From contig NZ_JBGFFE010000005.1 of NCBI RefSeq assembly GCF_041224415.1, positions 62,001 through 126,000 of the forward strand: a DNA stretch of 64,000 nt. The letters run 5' to 3'. Within the stretch, counting starts at the first letter, position 1. Every line of letters starts with the position of its first letter. The DNA comes from Clostridium_B lapidicellarium. GTDB taxonomy: Bacteria; Bacillota; Clostridia; Clostridiales; Clostridiaceae. Made by a program: the position numbers and the translations under genes. Shown piece by piece: positions 61,139 through 64,000 of this stretch. The notes under the pieces were generated by a model. The model was not told where the DNA came from. It ran no database searches and worked only from the letters and a program-made list of their open reading frames with translations.

Positions 61139-64000
61139 GTGTCATATTTTAATATTGTAGCTGCAACCACAGAAAACACTGTTGTTACTGAATATGAGCC
61201 GGTGAAAGCCCGTGCAGACAGCTACCAGAGCGAGGCTGCGCTGGAAAAAGAGTTCATCCGCCTTCTGTGTGAACAGGGCTATGAGTACCTTCCCATTCAC
61301 ACGGAAGCCGACCTGATTGCAAACCTGCGCACCAAGTTGGAAGAGCTCAATAACTATACCTTTACGGATACCGAGTGGGAGCGGTTCTTTGCCGACTGCA
61401 TTGCCAACAAAAATGAAGGCATCGTCGAAAAGACACGCAAAATCCAAGAGGATTATGTCCAGGTTTTGAAGCGTGATGATGCCATGACCAAAAACATCAC
61501 CCTCATTGACAAGAAAAACATTCACAACAACCGCTTGCAGGTCATCAACCAGTATGTTCTAGGCAAAGAGGACGGCGCCAAGTATGACAACCGCTATGAT
61601 GTGACTATTCTCGTGAACGGCTTGCCATTGGTTCACGTGGAGCTAAAACGCAGAGGAGTCGCCATCCGTGAAGCGTTCAACCAAATCAACCGCTATCAGC
61701 GTGACAGCTTTTGGGCAGGCTGTGGCTTGTTTGAATATGTTCAGATTTTTGTCATCTCCAACGGCACAAACACCAAGTATTATTCCAACAGCACTCGATA
61801 CAATGCTATTAAGGACGCGGCATCCGGTAAGGCAAAAAAGGGAAAGACAAGCAACAGCTTTGAGTTTACATGCTTTTGGGCTGATGCCAATAACAAGACC
61901 CTTCCCGACCTAATTGATTTTACCAAAACCTTTTTTGCCCGGCACACCATTCTGAACATTCTGACGAAGTACTGCATTTTTACTTCCGAAAATATGCTGA
62001 TGGTCATGCGCCCTTATCAGATTACCGCAACCGAGCGAATCCTAAACAGAATTGAGATTGCCCACAACTACAAGAAATATGGTGATATTGCTGCTGGCGG
62101 TTATATCTGGCACACCACCGGTTCCGGCAAGACACTGACTTCCTTCAAAACAGCAAGGCTTGCGTCGCAGTTGCCCTTTATTGATAAGGTGCTGTTTGTG
62201 GTGGATCGCAAGGATTTGGATTATCAGACCATGAAGGAATACGACCGTTTTGAAAAAGGTGCCGCTAACAGCAACACCTCCACGGCTGTTCTGACAAAGC
62301 AACTAGGTGATAGCAAGTCACACATTATCATCACCACCATCCAAAAGCTGTCCACCTTTATCAAAAAAAATAAGACGCACCCCGTTTATAACAAGCAAGT
62401 GGTTATCATCTTTGATGAGTGCCACCGCAGTCAGTTCGGGGATATGCATACCGCAATCGTGCAGAACTTCAAAAAGTATTACATGTTCGGCTTCACTGGC
62501 ACACCAATTTTTTCGGTCAATGCCGGCCCGACAAAAAAGTCCCAGCTTTTCACCACCGAGCAGACCTTTGGTGACCAGCTCCACGCATATACCATTGTGG
62601 ATGCCATCAACGATAAAAATGTTTTACCGTTCCGCGTGGATTACATAAAGACCATGGATGAGGAAGAAGATATCACAGACGAGATGGTTTGGAACATTAA
62701 CCGTGAAAAGGCAATGATGGCACCCAAGCGTATCGAACTTGTGACAAAATACATTTTGGAGCATTTCGACCAAAAGACCTACCGTGGAGACAAGTCGTAT
62801 ATCTTTAATCAGCTGACAAATATTGCAGATGTGGCTTCGGCGGAGCGCGGTGCTGTGGAAGAAATCAAGGCGAAGCAGCGTGTCAGCGGGTTTAATTCCA
62901 TTTTTGCCGTTGCCTCTGTTCCCATGGCAAAGCTATACTATGACGAATTCCGCCGGCAGATGAGTGTAGACCCCACCAAGCAGCTGAAAATTGCTGTGAT
63001 TTTTAGCTATGCTCCCAACGAGGAAGAAACTGATGGTATTCTTAACGAGGAAAATCCGGAAGACACTTCTGCCCTTGATAAGAGTTCCCGCGATTTTTTG
63101 GAAGGCGCAATTGATGATTACAACAGGATGTTCAACACTAGCTATGATACGTCATCTGACAAGTTTCAGAACTATTATAAGGACGTATCACTGCGCATGA
63201 AAAACAAGGAACTAGATTTGCTGATTGTCGTGAACATGTTTCTTACTGGCTTTGACGCAACCACGCTCAACACCCTGTGGGTGGACAAGAATCTCAAAAT
63301 GCACGGCTTAATTCAGGCATTCAGCCGCACCAACCGCATCCTCAATTCCATCAAGACATTCGGCAATATCGTGTGTTTCCGCAATCTGCAAAAACGTGTC
63401 GACAGCGCGATTTCCCTGTTCGGGGACAAAAACGCCGGCGGCATTGTTCTGCTGAAAAGTTTCAAGGATTACTACTACGGCTATAAATCTGCAGATGGAA
63501 AGACAATGCCCGGATATGTGGACTTGATGGAGAACTTGTCGACCAAGTTCCCGATCAGCGAGCCACAGATTATCGGGGAGCAGAACCAGAAGGATTTCAT
63601 CTCCCTGTTTGGCGCAATTCTGCGCATGCGAAACCTTCTCAGTTCTTTTGATGAATTCAAGGGCAACGAAATAATCACCGAGCGTGACCTGCAGGACTAC
63701 CTAGGCAAATACCAGGATTTGCGGGATGAATGGAAACACAAGCGTGAAACCGGGAAAAGCACTGATATAACAGATGATATCGTGTTTGAAGTGGAACTGA
63801 TAAAGCAGGTTGAAATAAACATCGACTACATTTTAATGCTTGTAAAAAAATATCACGATAATAACTGTGAAGATAAGGAAGTCCTTGTCACCATCAACAA
63901 AGCAATCGATGCCAGTACGGAGCTCCGCAGCAAAAAGCAGCTCATTGAAAACTTTATCGCCACTGTCAACGAAGTTGATGATGTTATGGGCGAGTGGTAC
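61139..64000 (+). CDS. hsdR: Type I restriction subunit HsdR, truncated by window end
   Basis: 954 codons are open to the right edge with no stop; a type IC HsdR is about 1000-1050 residues, so only the end is missing. I chose GTG 61139, eight bases after AGGAGG; the ATG two bases earlier is out of frame and stops after seven codons. Visible motifs: nuclease DVTILVNGLPLVHVELKRRG (Asp and ExK near 154-171), Walker A GSGKT near 330, DECH near 425, FTGTPIF, and the helicase motif QAFSRTNR. It is the ATP-dependent translocase and endonuclease of the system. Confidence 0.93.
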   Translation, partial: MSYFNIVAATTENTVVTEYEPVKARADSYQSEAALEKEFIRLLCEQGYEYLPIHTEADLIANLRTKLEELNNYTFTDTEWERFFADCIANKNEGIVEKTRKIQEDYVQVLKRDDAMTKNITLIDKKNIHNNRLQVINQYVLGKEDGAKYDNRYDVTILVNGLPLVHVELKRRGVAIREAFNQINRYQRDSFWAGCGLFEYVQIFVISNGTNTKYYSNSTRYNAIKDAASGKAKKGKTSNSFEFTCFWADANNKTLPDLIDFTKTFFARHTILNILTKYCIFTSENMLMVMRPYQITATERILNRIEIAHNYKKYGDIAAGGYIWHTTGSGKTLTSFKTARLASQLPFIDKVLFVVDRKDLDYQTMKEYDRFEKGAANSNTSTAVLTKQLGDSKSHIIITTIQKLSTFIKKNKTHPVYNKQVVIIFDECHRSQFGDMHTAIVQNFKKYYMFGFTGTPIFSVNAGPTKKSQLFTTEQTFGDQLHAYTIVDAINDKNVLPFRVDYIKTMDEEEDITDEMVWNINREKAMMAPKRIELVTKYILEHFDQKTYRGDKSYIFNQLTNIADVASAERGAVEEIKAKQRVSGFNSIFAVASVPMAKLYYDEFRRQMSVDPTKQLKIAVIFSYAPNEEETDGILNEENPEDTSALDKSSRDFLEGAIDDYNRMFNTSYDTSSDKFQNYYKDVSLRMKNKELDLLIVVNMFLTGFDATTLNTLWVDKNLKMHGLIQAFSRTNRILNSIKTFGNIVCFRNLQKRVDSAISLFGDKNAGGIVLLKSFKDYYYGYKSADGKTMPGYVDLMENLSTKFPISEPQIIGEQNQKDFISLFGAILRMRNLLSSFDEFKGNEIITERDLQDYLGKYQDLRDEWKHKRETGKSTDITDDIVFEVELIKQVEINIDYILMLVKKYHDNNCEDKEVLVTINKAIDASTELRSKKQLIENFIATVNEVDDVMGEWY

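Noticed and set aside
1..64000. tRNA or rRNA genes
   Set aside because: I saw no convincing tRNA cloverleaf or rRNA segment by eye on either strand; a covariance search could still find one.

Overview
The left third of the window (1 to about 22.0 kb) is AT-rich chromosome of a Clostridium-type Firmicute. Codon use, TTGACA/TATAAT promoters, strong AAGGAGG ribosome binding sites and the gene families all point to Clostridium sensu stricto, possibly an acetogen-like species, but the species cannot be fixed from this sequence alone. The genes are ordinary housekeeping and accessory functions: a 2-hydroxyacid dehydrogenase, a TauE-type permease, xanthine phosphoribosyltransferase, a heterodimeric ABC exporter, cardiolipin synthase, an alpha-ribazole salvage pair (cblS/cblT), a BirA-controlled divergent biotin locus (bioY-bioD-bioA and bioB), a secreted beta-lactamase-fold hydrolase, a ThiXYZ-like importer downstream of an LTA-synthase-like gene, and rlmD (rumA).

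At the 3' end of rlmD the sequence turns visibly more GC-rich and stays so to the right edge. I read everything from about 21.98 kb onward as acquired DNA inserted at the rlmD 3' end, a site used by serine-recombinase elements in Firmicutes. The acquired block has three parts. (i) 22.3-28.5 kb: a composite ORF made of an IS66 transposase fragment fused to the tail of an excisionase-type HTH gene, followed by an unusual restriction-modification-like pair, an Eco57I-like methylase with a variant motif I and a GIY-YIG/SF2 helicase protein with a methylase-like C-terminus. (ii) 28.5-55.4 kb: a prophage or phage satellite transcribed entirely leftward. It has early and replication genes (DUF2800, DUF2815, family A DNA polymerase, P4/D5-type primase, VRR-NUC, SNF2 helicase), a sigma-like late regulator, HNH, terminase small and large subunits, portal, ClpP-like protease, HK97 capsid, connector and head-closure proteins, a holin and three clustered serine recombinase genes. 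It has no tail, tape-measure, baseplate or endolysin gene. (iii) 55.4-64.0 kb, rightward: a NACHT NTPase gene, a small HTH gene and a type I (IC-like) hsdM-hsdS-hsdR set whose hsdR runs off the window.

The exciting part is the acquired block as a whole: a tail-less capsid element bracketed by two defence loci of parallel design (variable gene, then excisionase-like HTH, then methylase). The NACHT gene, the HTH gene and hsdMSR look like one transcription unit. The phage module has its own regulatory signature: four copies of a roughly 35-nt leader motif, three of them directly after terminators, and three copies of a shared promoter-like box. A 14-bp inverted repeat lies beside the primase gene, and a structured leader precedes the early operon.

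Limits: no database search was possible. Family names come from motifs read by eye, start sites were chosen from ribosome binding sites, and functions of accessory proteins are inferences.
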